Of a DNA stretch of 64,000 nucleotides, positions 10,588 through 22,814 are shown one piece after another; positions within the stretch are counted from its first letter, which is position 1, and every line of letters starts with the position of its first letter. This DNA comes from Variovorax paradoxus. GTDB taxonomy: Bacteria; Pseudomonadota; Gammaproteobacteria; Burkholderiales; Burkholderiaceae_C. The notes beneath the pieces are model-generated. The model was given only the letters and a program-made list of their open reading frames with translations. It did not search any database and had not been told where the DNA came from. The stretch lies in contig NZ_CP046622.1 in the NCBI RefSeq assembly GCF_009755665.1, positions 1,984,001-2,048,000 of the forward strand, written 5' to 3'. Position numbers and translations under genes: made by a program.

Positions 10588-11064
10588 ATGAGCGATGCAC
10601 GCGTTTCGATCCAGACAGCCGATTTCGACCTGGGACAGGAGGTCGCCGCGTTGCGTGCCGGCGACAAACGCGTGGGCGCGGTGTGCAGCTTCATCGGAAC
10701 GGTGAGGGATCGCAACGACGGCAGCACCATCGCCTCGATGGAGCTGGAGCACTATCCCGGCATGACCGAGAAGGCCATCGAGGCCATGATCGACGAGGCA
10801 CACAAGCGGTTCGACATCTTGGGTGCACGCGTGATCCATCGCGTGGGCCTGCTGCAGCCGCTCGAGCAGATCATGATGGTGGCGGTGGTCTCGGCCCACC
10901 GCGGCCAGAGCTTCGAGGCCTGCGAGTTTCTGATGGACTACCTGAAGACGCAGGCGCCGTTCTGGAAGAAGGAACAGACGCCTGAAGGTGCACGATGGGT
11001 GGATGCGCGGGTGAGCGATGACGCGGCATTGGCGCGCTGGGGTATTACCGCCAACAACGCCTGA
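10588..11064 (+). CDS. moaE: Molybdopterin synthase catalytic (large) subunit MoaE
   Basis: 158 residues. With MoaD it converts precursor Z to molybdopterin. Characteristic stretches are VGAVCSFIGTVRDRNDG, LELEHYPGMTEK-like (MELEHYPGMTEKAI), HRVGLLQPLEQIMMVAVVSAHR and the C-terminal PFWKKEQTPEGARWV with the catalytic lysines. The ATG at 10588 fits the family. About 150 bases separate it from the divergent dapA-like gene, so it needs its own promoter. Confidence 0.95.
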   Translation: MSDARVSIQTADFDLGQEVAALRAGDKRVGAVCSFIGTVRDRNDGSTIASMELEHYPGMTEKAIEAMIDEAHKRFDILGARVIHRVGLLQPLEQIMMVAVVSAHRGQSFEACEFLMDYLKTQAPFWKKEQTPEGARWVDARVSDDAALARWGITANNA

Positions 11065-11070
11065 TCTTTT

Positions 11071-11177
11071 CCCTCTCCCTCTGGGAGAGGCAGGGTGAGG
11101 GCGGCAGCCTTGGTTGAGCGCCGCGCCCCATCGGCGGCACATGCCCTCACCCCAACCCTCTCCCACAGGGAGAGGGA
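11071..11177. repeat. REP-like palindromic intergenic element
   Basis: Two purine/pyrimidine-rich arms (about 11071-11103 and 11141-11177) of the CCCTCTCCC...GGGTGAGGG type are arranged as a large imperfect inverted repeat around a central spacer. It lies between the convergent moaE and a Bug-protein gene, a usual place for such elements, and could also end transcription from both sides. Confidence 0.65.
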
Positions 11178-11187
11178 GCCAGAAAGC

Positions 11188-12183
11188 TCAGAGAGGCTTG
11201 AACCCGCTCGACTGAATGATCCGCTCCCAAGTCTGCGTATAGCTGCGCACGCGGCCTGCAAATTGCCCTTGCGGCTCATACGCCACGGTGAGCCCCATCG
11301 CCGTCAGCTTCTGCTTCACGTCGGGCATGGCAAGCACCTTCTGCAGCGCCTCGCCGTACTTGTCGATCACCGGCTGCGGCGTGCCGACGGGCGCGAAGAT
11401 GCCGTAATAGGGCAGGTCTTCCAGATTGGAGAAGCCCAACTCCGTGAAGGTGGGCACGTTCGGCAGCACGGCCTGGCGCTTGGCGCCGATGGAGGCCACG
11501 ATGCGCACCTTGCCCGCCTTGTGGTTCTCGATGAAGTCGGGCACCGAGGCGATGCCCGCGGTAATCTGGTTGCCCAGCATGTCCGCCGTCATGGGCGCGC
11601 TGCCGCGGTAGGGCGCGGGCTGCACGTCGATCTTGTATTTGTCCGAGATCATCTTCACCAGGAACTCGGGAATCGAGGCCGGCGCCGGAATGCCGATGGT
11701 CTCCTTGCCGCCGCGCTGGGTGCGGATCCACTTCACGTACTCATCAATGCTCTTGGCCGGCGTGCCGCCCGACACTGCGAGCACGTTGGCGAAAGTGGCG
11801 AAACCGGCCACGGGCACGAAGTCGGTGGCGGGGTTGAAGCCCGGGTTTTTCACCACCTGCGGCAGGATGGAAATCGAATGGTCATGCGAGAGGAACAGCG
11901 TATGGCCGTCGGCCGGGGCCGCCTTGAGCGCCTGGGCTGCAATTTGCCCACCTGCGCCGGCGCGGTTCTCGACCACCACCGGCACGCCCAATACGTCCTT
12001 GAGTTTTTCGCCCAGCGTGCGTGCAATGGCGTCCGTGCCCGCGCCGGCCGGAAAGCCGACCAGGATACGGACGGGCGTGCCTTGCGCCTGCGCAACGCCT
12101 GCGAGGCCCAGGGCCGCTACAAAGAGACCGACGCCGAGCGCCCGGCGAACCGGATGAGGGCGCTGCTGCATTGAAAAAACCAT
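11188..12183 (-). CDS. Tripartite tricarboxylate transporter-type binding protein (Bug/TctC family)
   Basis: 331 residues from the ATG at 12183, which has GGAG at good spacing; earlier in-frame ATGs lack this. A signal peptide ends near GVAQAQG. The mature part shows the Bug fold landmarks: RILVGFPAGAGTDAIAR near the N-terminus, VVVENRAGAGGQIAA, and the ADGHTLFLSHDHS ligand-binding region. These periplasmic proteins bind carboxylates and other small acids; most in Burkholderiales are orphans without a TctAB permease nearby, as here. The ligand is unknown. Confidence 0.88.
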   Translation of the reverse strand: MVFSMQQRPHPVRRALGVGLFVAALGLAGVAQAQGTPVRILVGFPAGAGTDAIARTLGEKLKDVLGVPVVVENRAGAGGQIAAQALKAAPADGHTLFLSHDHSISILPQVVKNPGFNPATDFVPVAGFATFANVLAVSGGTPAKSIDEYVKWIRTQRGGKETIGIPAPASIPEFLVKMISDKYKIDVQPAPYRGSAPMTADMLGNQITAGIASVPDFIENHKAGKVRIVASIGAKRQAVLPNVPTFTELGFSNLEDLPYYGIFAPVGTPQPVIDKYGEALQKVLAMPDVKQKLTAMGLTVAYEPQGQFAGRVRSYTQTWERIIQSSGFKPL

Positions 12184-12246
12184 GATCGACTCCATTCGAA
12201 AAATGACGAGGCACAGTGCAATAGCCGTGCCCGATGCGCCGGACAT

Positions 12247-12275
12247 CTTGAATCGCGTCCGAACAGTCCTATTTT
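12247..12275 (+). promoter_or_regulatory. Possible sigma-32 heat-shock promoter of clpB
   Basis: CTTGAA at 12247-12252 matches the sigma-32 -35 consensus exactly. After 15 bases CCTATTTT (12268-12275) matches the CCCCATnT -10 consensus only partly (5 of 8). The predicted transcript start would leave a very short leader before the clpB ATG, so this is tentative. Confidence 0.35.
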
Positions 12276-12293
12276 GAGTGCAGGAATACCACC

Positions 12294-14915
<2,622 letters not shown>

Positions 14916-14921
14916 AGTCGG

Positions 14922-15263
14922 ATGATGAACTTCATTTTTCGCGTCATTCTTCTGCTCCTGGGGTTGGTTTTCGCGGCCAGCCTGGCGGTCGCCGTCACAT
15001 TGCTGGCTGCTGTGTGGGGCGTGCGCTACGCCTGGGGCCGGATCACGGGCAAGCCCGTGACGCCCTGGATGGCCTCGATGGGCGGGCGCTTCAACCCGCG
15101 CTCGGGCTTCGAGCGTTTTCGCAATGCGGCACAGCCGCCGGAGCCGACTGCGTCGGATGTTGCCAATGCGCGCGCACGCGGCGAATCGGCGCGCAGCCCG
15201 CTGTCGCTGCGCCCGGCCGGCGATGTGACCGACGTGCGGGCCAGGCCCGCTCGCGGCGAGTAA
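14922..15263 (+). CDS. Small conserved membrane protein
   Basis: 113 residues. It starts six bases after the clpB stop, so it is likely cotranscribed. One hydrophobic segment spans roughly residues 4-35 (FIFRVILLLLGLVFAASLAVAVTLL split over two parts). A basic region with GRITGKPVTPWM follows, then a disordered Pro/Arg-rich tail. I do not recognise a functional family. Coupling to clpB hints at envelope stress but is not proof. Confidence 0.65.
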   Translation: MMNFIFRVILLLLGLVFAASLAVAVTLLAAVWGVRYAWGRITGKPVTPWMASMGGRFNPRSGFERFRNAAQPPEPTASDVANARARGESARSPLSLRPAGDVTDVRARPARGE

Positions 15264-15278
15264 GCCGTCCGGCACCGG

Positions 15279-17095
15279 TCAGGCGCGGTACAGCGCCTCG
15301 ATTTCGTCCGCGTAAGCCTTGTAGATGCTGGATCGCCGCACCTTCATGGTTGCGGTGACTTCGCCGTCGTCGTGGTCCAACTCTTTTGTGAGCAGGTGAA
15401 AACGCCGGATCTGCGACACCTGCGCGAGCTTGTCGTTGCCGCGTGAAACTTCGGATTCGATGAGCGCGCGTACGCGCGGCTCTTCCACCAGCGAGCGGAA
15501 ATGCGTGAACGGGATGCGCTCCGCCTCGGCCCACTTGCCCACGGTTTCATAGTCGATCTGCAGCAGCGCGCCGACAAACTTGCGTCCGTCCGCCACCACG
15601 ATGCATTCCTTGATGAAAGGGCTGCCCTTCATGGTGTTCTCGATTTCCGAGGGCGTGAGGTTCTTGCCGCCGGCCGTGATCATGATGTCCTTGAGCCGGT
15701 CGACGATGCGCAGCTGGCCGTCTTCTTGCCGCACCACGTCGCCTGTGTACAGCCAGCCGTCGCGTATGGAAGCGGCGGTGGCCTCGGGGTTCTTGTAGTA
15801 GCCCTCGAACACCATGTCGCCGCGCACCAGCAACTCGCCCGCTTCGCCGATGCGGTGTTCGGTGCCCAGCGTGGGCACGCCGACGGTGCCGACTTTCACG
15901 GCATCGCGGCAATGGCCCGCAATCATGCCGGTCGATTCGGTGAGCCCGTACACCTCCACCAGCGGCACGCCCAGCGTGCGAAAGAAGCGCACCACGTCGG
16001 GCGGAATCGGCGCCGCGCCGGTGAGCGCAATGCGCGCGCGGCGCAGGCCGATGAAGTTCTGCAGCGCGCGCAGCACCGTCCAGTAGTGCAGCGCGAAGCG
16101 GCCGCGCTCGGCCACGGTCCATGTGTTGCGCGGCTTTTCGGCAAGCGGCGCGCAGGCGGCAATCGCACGGCTGAACAGCGCACGCTGCAGCCGGCCGGCC
16201 TCCTGCATCTTGATGCTGATGCCGGCGTGCAGCTTTTCCCAGATGCGTGGCACGCCCAGGAACATGGTGGGCGCGACTTCGCGAAGGTCTTCCTGCACGG
16301 TGCGGATCGATTCGCCGAAGTTCACCTGCGAGCCCAGGTAGAGCGGCACAAAGGCCGTGAGCATCTGCTCGGCCACGTGGCACAGCGGCAGGTACGAAAG
16401 GTGCATGGTGTCGCCGTCCAGCGCCAGCCGCTCGACGATGCCGGGCACCACGCCACGGATGTTGCGGTACGAGATCATCGCGCCCTTGGGTTTGCCGGTG
16501 GAGCCCGAGGTGTAGATCATCAGGCCGATGTCGGCGAGCGTCTGGCGCGCGAGCGCGGCGTCGACAAGTGCGGTGCCGTCGCGCGCCTCGGCCTCGGCGC
16601 CGGCCTGCTCGACTTCCGCAAAGGTCGAGATGAGCGCACGAACTTCGGGCGGGTAGCTCGCCAGGCCCTTCGTCTCGATCACCACGATCCTGCGCAGGCG
16701 CGGTAACTGGTCGATGGCGTCCAGCACCTTGTCGGTCTGCTCCTGGTCCTCGCAGACGATCACTTCGATGTCCGCATGCGCGACCACGTAGGCCACCTCG
16801 TTGCTCGGGCTGGTCGGGTACACGCCAACGGTGACGGCACCGGTCAGCCCCGCACCCATCTGAGCGATGAGCCATTCCACCCGGTTCTCCGAGATCACAC
16901 CGAGGTGGCCACCCGGCGCAAGGCCCATCGCATGAAGCCCAAGGCCGAAGTGCGTGGCACGCCTCAGGTAGCCGCGCCAGTCCAGCGGATGCCAGATGCC
17001 GGAGTCCTTCTGCCGGATCGCGATGCGGTGGGGTCGCAGCCGCGCCTGCTCGCGCAGCATCTGCGGCAAGGTCAGCAAGGGAAGGGCGCCGCCGC

Positions 17096-17099
<4 letters not shown>
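15279..17099 (-). CDS. AMP-dependent acyl-CoA synthetase (long-chain type)
   Basis: 606 residues, ANL superfamily. It activates a carboxylic acid to its CoA thioester through an acyl-adenylate. The P-loop is MIYTSGSTGKPKGAM (about 193-207), the adenylate motif VYGLTESTG (about 375), YTGDV near 447, and the hinge/lysine region RLKDIMITAGGKNLTPSEIE. The length and LPLCHVAEQ motif resemble long-chain FACLs. It overlaps livF by 4 bases and is the last gene of an ABC-importer operon, suggesting that the importer's substrate is what it activates. The true substrate cannot be read from sequence. Confidence 0.9.
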
Positions 17100-17919
<820 letters not shown>

Positions 17920-17920
<1 letters not shown>

Positions 17921-19104
17921 CAGTTCAGCGAGATCCAGTCCGACGCCGGCGCCATCTTCTGCGCCTTCATGTCGGCCTTGTAGACGCGGCCCACCGGAAT
18001 CGAGTTGCCCTTGATGGTGATCGGCGTGCCGATGATCCCGCCGGTGTCGAAGTCCTTGATGGTGTTGAGCGAGGCCTTCAGGTTCTTGCCGTCCAGCGGC
18101 TTGCCCGCATCCAGCGTGCGCTTGGCTGCCTCGGTGAACAGCATTGCCGTGAGAAAGCCCTGCGTATAGGCCGTGCTCTGGTACTCGGGGCGCAGCGCGC
18201 GGATCTTGTCGAGCATCGGCGCCTTGGCCGAAGTGTCGTAGTAGTAGCGGTAGGGCATCACGCCCATGAAGCCGTCGGCGCCTTCGCCCATCTTCATGAC
18301 GGTGGAGCTGTCCATGGTCCAGAAGGTGCCCATCCATTTGCTGGTCATGCCCATCTGCTTGCCCTGCTGGATGAACTCGGGAATCGGCGCGAGGATGTAG
18401 CCGTGGAAGATGGTGTAGTCGGGCGCGGCGCGGCGCAGCTTGATGACTTCGGTCGACACGTCGACGCTGCCCGGCGGTGTCATGAGCTTGACCGGCACGG
18501 TGAGGCCCAGCTTCTTGGCGGCCGCCTCGCTGGCCTCGATCGGGTCGCGGCCGAACTCGGAATCGGAATACACGAACGCCACCTTGGCACCCGGCTTCTC
18601 CTTGGCGATGTGGCGCAGCAGGATGCCGATCTGTTCGGTGTAGTCGGGCCCGACCAGGAACTGGTTGGGGTACTTGGCGGAGTCGTTCAGTTCGGTTGCA
18701 AACGATGCGCCCGCCATCAGGATCTGGCCGTTGCGGTCAAGCTCGGGGTTGATGGTCTTGGAGAAGCCGGTCGAGTCGCCGTAGTAGAGGTTGACCTTGT
18801 TCTGGCTCGTGATCTTCTTGAAAGCCGCCACCGACACGTCGACCTTGTAGCCCGTGTCTTCGGGCACGTAGCGCAGCTTGCGGCCCTTGATGCCGCCGGC
18901 GTCGTTGACGATCTTCACGTAGTCGGCAATGCCGGCGTTGATGCCGACGCCCGCGAAGGCGAACACGCCGGTCATGGGAATCGAGCCGCCGATGACGATG
19001 TCTTCGTTGCCCTGCGCGCTGGCAGCAAATGGAACGGCGGCTGCGAGGCCGACGGCAATCAGCAATGCGCGGCGGCGCTGGAAAAGCTTCGGTGTCTTGG
19101 GCAT
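17920..19104 (-). CDS. ABC transporter substrate-binding protein (LivK/HAAT family)
   Basis: 394 residues from the ATG at 19104, preceded by AGGAGA. A signal peptide (basic QRRR, then AVGLAAAVPFAASAQ) is cleaved near residue 32. The periplasmic type I fold shows IVIGGSIPMTGVFAFAG and GGIKGRKLRYVPEDTGYK. HAAT-family binding proteins take branched-chain amino acids but also aromatic and aliphatic acids and amides. The neighbouring acyl-CoA synthetase favours an acid here. Confidence 0.92.
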
Positions 19105-19120
19105 GCGTGTCTCCTGCGGT

Positions 19121-20158
19121 CTAGTTACGGAAGGGCCATAGATGAAAGAAGCGGCGGATGCGCCGCCACACTTCTGCGAGCCCATGCGGCTCGAACACCA
19201 GAAATCCGACGATGAGCAACCCGAACACGACGGTGCGCACGGGTGAGAGAAACACGGTCATCTCGACACCGCCCGGCAGCAGGTCGACCACCAGCTTGAG
19301 CAGCTCGGGCACCATGGTCATGAACACCGCGCCAAAGATCCCGCCGAGGATCGTTCCCATGCCGCCGACGATGATGGCAGCCAGGAAGAAGATCGACATC
19401 AGGAGCGGAAAGCTCTCCGGCGTGACCACGCGGAAGAAGTAGGCCCACAAACCGCCGGCCACGCCCGCGTAGAACGAGGAGAGCCCGAACGACAGCAGCT
19501 TGTATCGCAGCAGTGGAATGCCCAGCACCTCGGCCGAGATGTCGCGGTCGCGGATGGCAATGAACGCGCGGCCCACGCGGGTGCGAAACAGATTGGCGGC
19601 GCCCAGCACCATGAGCACCATCACGGGCACGATCACCCAGTAGAGGCGGAACGACGTGTCCAGCGGCAGCCCAAAGAACTGCGCCGGCGGCAGCGAGAGA
19701 CCCGAGGTGCCACCCGTGAGCTTGAGGTTGGCGAACAAAAAGTGCGCGATGAACGACGCGGCAATGGTTGCAATGGCCAGGTACAGGCCCTTCACGCGCA
19801 GCGAGGGAAGGCCCACGACCAGCCCGCCGAGCATGGCGACCACGCCGCCTGCGACGATGTTCAGCAGAAAGGGCGTGCCCAGCCGGGTCTGCATGATGGC
19901 AACGGTGTAGGCGCCCAGGCCCATGAAAGCCGCCTGGCCCAGGCTCACCAGCCCCGTGTAGCCGGTGAGGATGTTGAGCCCCGTGGCGCTGGCCACGTTG
20001 ATTGCGACAAGGCAGGCAAGGTAGAGCCAGTAGTCGCTGGCCATGAACGGGAACAGCACCAGCAGGGCTGCGCCGATTGCCAGCCATGCCTTCTGGGTGC
20101 GCGAGTCGAACAGCGCCGCATCGGCTATGTAGCTCTGCTTGAGGGTGCCTATGCGCAT
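19121..20158 (-). CDS. Branched-chain amino acid-type ABC permease (LivM-like)
   Basis: 345 residues, about nine to ten membrane segments. It carries the LivM landmarks LNILTGYTGLVSLGQAAFMGLGAY and the cytoplasmic coupling loop VGRAFIAIRDRDISAEVLGI. It forms the inner-membrane channel with the LivH-like protein. It lies 48 bases after livH and 16 bases before the binding-protein gene in one transcription unit. Confidence 0.93.
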   Translation of the reverse strand: MRIGTLKQSYIADAALFDSRTQKAWLAIGAALLVLFPFMASDYWLYLACLVAINVASATGLNILTGYTGLVSLGQAAFMGLGAYTVAIMQTRLGTPFLLNIVAGGVVAMLGGLVVGLPSLRVKGLYLAIATIAASFIAHFLFANLKLTGGTSGLSLPPAQFFGLPLDTSFRLYWVIVPVMVLMVLGAANLFRTRVGRAFIAIRDRDISAEVLGIPLLRYKLLSFGLSSFYAGVAGGLWAYFFRVVTPESFPLLMSIFFLAAIIVGGMGTILGGIFGAVFMTMVPELLKLVVDLLPGGVEMTVFLSPVRTVVFGLLIVGFLVFEPHGLAEVWRRIRRFFHLWPFRN

Positions 20159-20206
20159 CGGTTCTCCCTCTGCTTGCGTTTGATGCGCCGCGACAAGCCT
20201 GCCATC

Positions 20207-21088
20207 TCAAAGCCTCTCGATCTCATGCGTGCCGAACAGCCCGTACGGCCGCACCATCAGCACGAGCACCAGAACGATGAAGGTTGCGAGAAGCTTGTAC
20301 TCGCCGCCGAGATAAGAGCCCGCGAGCGCCTCCACCAACCCGATGAACAGGCCGCCGACCAGCGCACCCAGCACGCTGTCGAGTCCGCCCACGATCACCA
20401 CCACCAGTACCGACAACCCGAACACGCCCATCGACGAAGAGATGCCGCCGATGGCGCCGACGATGATGCCGGCCACCGCGGCGATCATGGCCGAGGCGAC
20501 CCATGCGAGCGAGAACACGCGGGGTACGTTGATGCCCATCGAGTACGCAGCGGCCTGGTCCGACGCCGTGGCCCGCAGCGCCACGCCGCCGCGCCAGAAG
20601 CGGAACAGCAGCAGCACGAGCCCGATCAGCACCACGGCGATCAGTGCGCCATAGGCAATCTTGGGAGCAAGGAACGCGTCGCCGATCATCACCGGTGCTT
20701 TGGGCAGGAACTCCGGCAGCCGGCGCTGGTCGGCGGTCCAGATGATTTCGACCAGCCCCACCAGGATGGACGCGAGACCGACCGTGACCATGAACACCGA
20801 AATCGGCGGCTCGCCCAGGAGCGGCCGGATCATCGTGCGTTCTATTACCGCGCCCAGCAGCCCGGTGCCGATCACCGAGCCCAGCACCGCGAGCCAGATC
20901 GGCAGCGAGAAGCTCGCGGCGAAAGCAAAGAACAGGTACGCGCCGACCATCAGCATCTCGCCGATGGCGATGTTGACCACGCGCGTGGCCTTGTAGACCA
21001 GCACGAAAGCCAGTGCGGCCAATGCATAGAGGCCGCCGCCCGCAATGCCCGTGAGCGCGATTTCGAAGAGGTAGGCCCAATCCATCAT
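20207..21088 (-). CDS. Branched-chain amino acid-type ABC permease (LivH-like)
   Basis: 293 residues from the ATG at 21088, overlapping the livG stop by 4 bases (ATGA). It has about eight membrane segments. LivH-type features are GGGLYALAALAFVLVYKATRVVNIAIGE near the N-terminus (quoted family region) and the coupling loop GGVALRATASDQAAAYSMGINV. It pairs with the LivM-like permease. Confidence 0.92.
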   Translation of the reverse strand: MMDWAYLFEIALTGIAGGGLYALAALAFVLVYKATRVVNIAIGEMLMVGAYLFFAFAASFSLPIWLAVLGSVIGTGLLGAVIERTMIRPLLGEPPISVFMVTVGLASILVGLVEIIWTADQRRLPEFLPKAPVMIGDAFLAPKIAYGALIAVVLIGLVLLLFRFWRGGVALRATASDQAAAYSMGINVPRVFSLAWVASAMIAAVAGIIVGAIGGISSSMGVFGLSVLVVVIVGGLDSVLGALVGGLFIGLVEALAGSYLGGEYKLLATFIVLVLVLMVRPYGLFGTHEIERL

Positions 21089-21948
21089 GCGGCCGCCTGT
21101 GCCATGGGCTCGCCGCGCAGCTTGCGCCGAAGTTCGCCGACATCGCCCGCGCCCAGGTAGGCGCGAATCACTTCGGGGTCGGCTTGCACCTGCGCCGGCG
21201 TGCCCTGCGCGATCACCTGGCCGAAGTTGAGCACCACCACGTGGTCCGACAGGTCCATCACCATGCCCATGTCGTGTTCGACCATCAGCACCGTGATGCC
21301 CCACTCGCGCCGCACGTCGAGGATGAAGCGCGCCATGTCTTCCGTCTCTTCGCGGTTCATGCCGGCCACGGGCTCGTCGAGCATCAGCACCTTGGGCTGC
21401 ATTGCCAGCGCGCGCGCCATTTCCACGCGTTTTTGCAAGCCGTATGGCAGGGCGGCTACCGAGGCGTTCCGGATGTGATCGATCTCGAGGAAGTCGATGA
21501 TCCGTTCTTCCACGTCGCGGCGCAGCTCGGCCTCTTCGCGCCGGGCTCGGCCCAGGTAGAAGAGGGCGTCGAACACGTTGGTCTTCAGGTGTGCATGCCG
21601 GCCGAGCTTGATGTTGTCGAGCACCGTCATGCCGCGGAAGAGCGCAATGTTCTGGAAGCTGCGCGCCAGCCCGAGCGCCGCCCGCTTGGGTGCGGGCAGG
21701 CGGGTGATGTCCTCGCCCTCGAACAGCACACGGCCCTGCGCGGGCTTGTAGAAGCCCGATATGGTGTTGAAGAGCGATGTCTTGCCCGCGCCATTGGGGC
21801 CGATCACCGCGGTGATCGAGCCCGCGGCCACGCCAAAGCCCACGTTCGTCAGTGCCTTCACGCCGCCGAACGAGAGCGTTAACGCCTCTACCCGCAGCAC
21901 GGTGGAGGCAGAGGCGGGAGAGGCGTCCCGTGAGGGCTCGTCAGGCAT
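21085..21948 (-). CDS. Branched-chain amino acid-type ABC transporter ATPase (LivG-like)
   Basis: 287 residues. Walker A is GPNGAGKTS, the LivG-type FQNIALFRGMTVLDNI follows, the signature region is LPYGLQKRVEMARAL, and Walker B VLMLDEPVAGMN, with the switch histidine in MVEHDM. It is the first gene of the six-gene importer and acyl-CoA synthetase operon, divergent from a TetR regulator. Confidence 0.93.
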   Translation of the reverse strand: MPDEPSRDASPASASTVLRVEALTLSFGGVKALTNVGFGVAAGSITAVIGPNGAGKTSLFNTISGFYKPAQGRVLFEGEDITRLPAPKRAALGLARSFQNIALFRGMTVLDNIKLGRHAHLKTNVFDALFYLGRARREEAELRRDVEERIIDFLEIDHIRNASVAALPYGLQKRVEMARALAMQPKVLMLDEPVAGMNREETEDMARFILDVRREWGITVLMVEHDMGMVMDLSDHVVVLNFGQVIAQGTPAQVQADPEVIRAYLGAGDVGELRRKLRGEPMAQAAA

Positions 21949-21997
21949 GGCTCGCAGGGTTTGGATAGGGTCAGGGTTTGTGTCCAGGGCAGAAAAG

Positions 21998-22030
21998 CTA
22001 CTGGCCCGTAAAATTCCTACTGGCGGGTAA
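21998..22030. promoter_or_regulatory. Paired operator-like sites between livG and tetR
   Basis: Two direct copies of CTACTGGCNNGTAA (21998-22011 and 22017-22030) match at 12 of 14 bases, 19 bases apart start to start. The first contains a nearly perfect palindrome TACtGGCCcGTA. Tandem near-palindromes in a divergent TetR intergenic region are typical of the repressor's own operator. Probable control of both directions is an inference. Confidence 0.6.
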
Positions 22031-22087
22031 TGTCACAGTTCGCCGCATGGCGCGGCATCAGGACTTTCCCCGCCCGCACAAACCCCC

Positions 22088-22771
22088 ATGCCCCGCCCAG
22101 CCCTCATTGCATCCTCCATGGCCTCTCCCTGGGAGCCCGCGGACAAACGCGCGCAGCAGCGCGAGCTCAAACGCAACGCCGTGCTGCAGACTGCCGCGCA
22201 GCTCTTCAACGAGCGCGGGTTTCATGCCACCTCGCTCGACGACATTGCCGAGCGGCTCAACGTCAGCAAGCCGACGGTCTATTACTACGTCGAGAGCAAG
22301 GACCAGATCCTGCTGGAGTGCGTGAAGATTGCGCTCGACCTCATGCAGGCCGGCATCGACGAGGTGCGCGCCGCGGGCGGCAGCGCCATCGACCAGCTCA
22401 AGGCCTGCATGCGCATCTACTCGAGCGTGGTGACGCAGGACTTCGGCATGTGCGTGATCCGCATCGGCGAAGACCCGCTGCCCGATCCGCTGAAAAAGGA
22501 GCTGCGCCGCCTCAAGGCCGGCATCGACGGGCAGTTTCGCCGGCTCATCGCGGAAGGCGTGGCCGAGGGCTCGCTCGCGCCCTGCGACCCGAAGATGGCG
22601 GCCTTCATGCTGGCCGGTGCACTCAGCTGGATCGGCCGCTGGTACCGCCCCGACGGCGACCTCACGCCCGACCAGATTGCCGACCAGGGCATCGAACTGC
22701 TGTTGAATGGCGTACTGCATCGCCCGGCCGCCGGCGCGCGCCGAAAGCCTGCCGCGGTGAAAGCCCGGTGA
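22088..22771 (+). CDS. TetR/AcrR family transcriptional regulator
   Basis: 227 residues. The N-terminal TetR helix-turn-helix reads AAQLFNERGFHATSLDDIA followed by LNVSKPTVYYYVESKDQILLECV. The C-terminal domain resembles TetR_C regulators of fatty or organic acid metabolism. It is divergent from the livG operon and directly upstream of a thiolase gene. The start at 22088 lacks a clear ribosome binding site; ATG 22118 is an alternative. The effector is likely an acyl-CoA (inference). Confidence 0.88.
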   Translation: MPRPALIASSMASPWEPADKRAQQRELKRNAVLQTAAQLFNERGFHATSLDDIAERLNVSKPTVYYYVESKDQILLECVKIALDLMQAGIDEVRAAGGSAIDQLKACMRIYSSVVTQDFGMCVIRIGEDPLPDPLKKELRRLKAGIDGQFRRLIAEGVAEGSLAPCDPKMAAFMLAGALSWIGRWYRPDGDLTPDQIADQGIELLLNGVLHRPAAGARRKPAAVKAR

Positions 22772-22814
22772 GCGGCCACCCGAACGATTTTTTCCAATCC
22801 AGGAGACCCACCCC

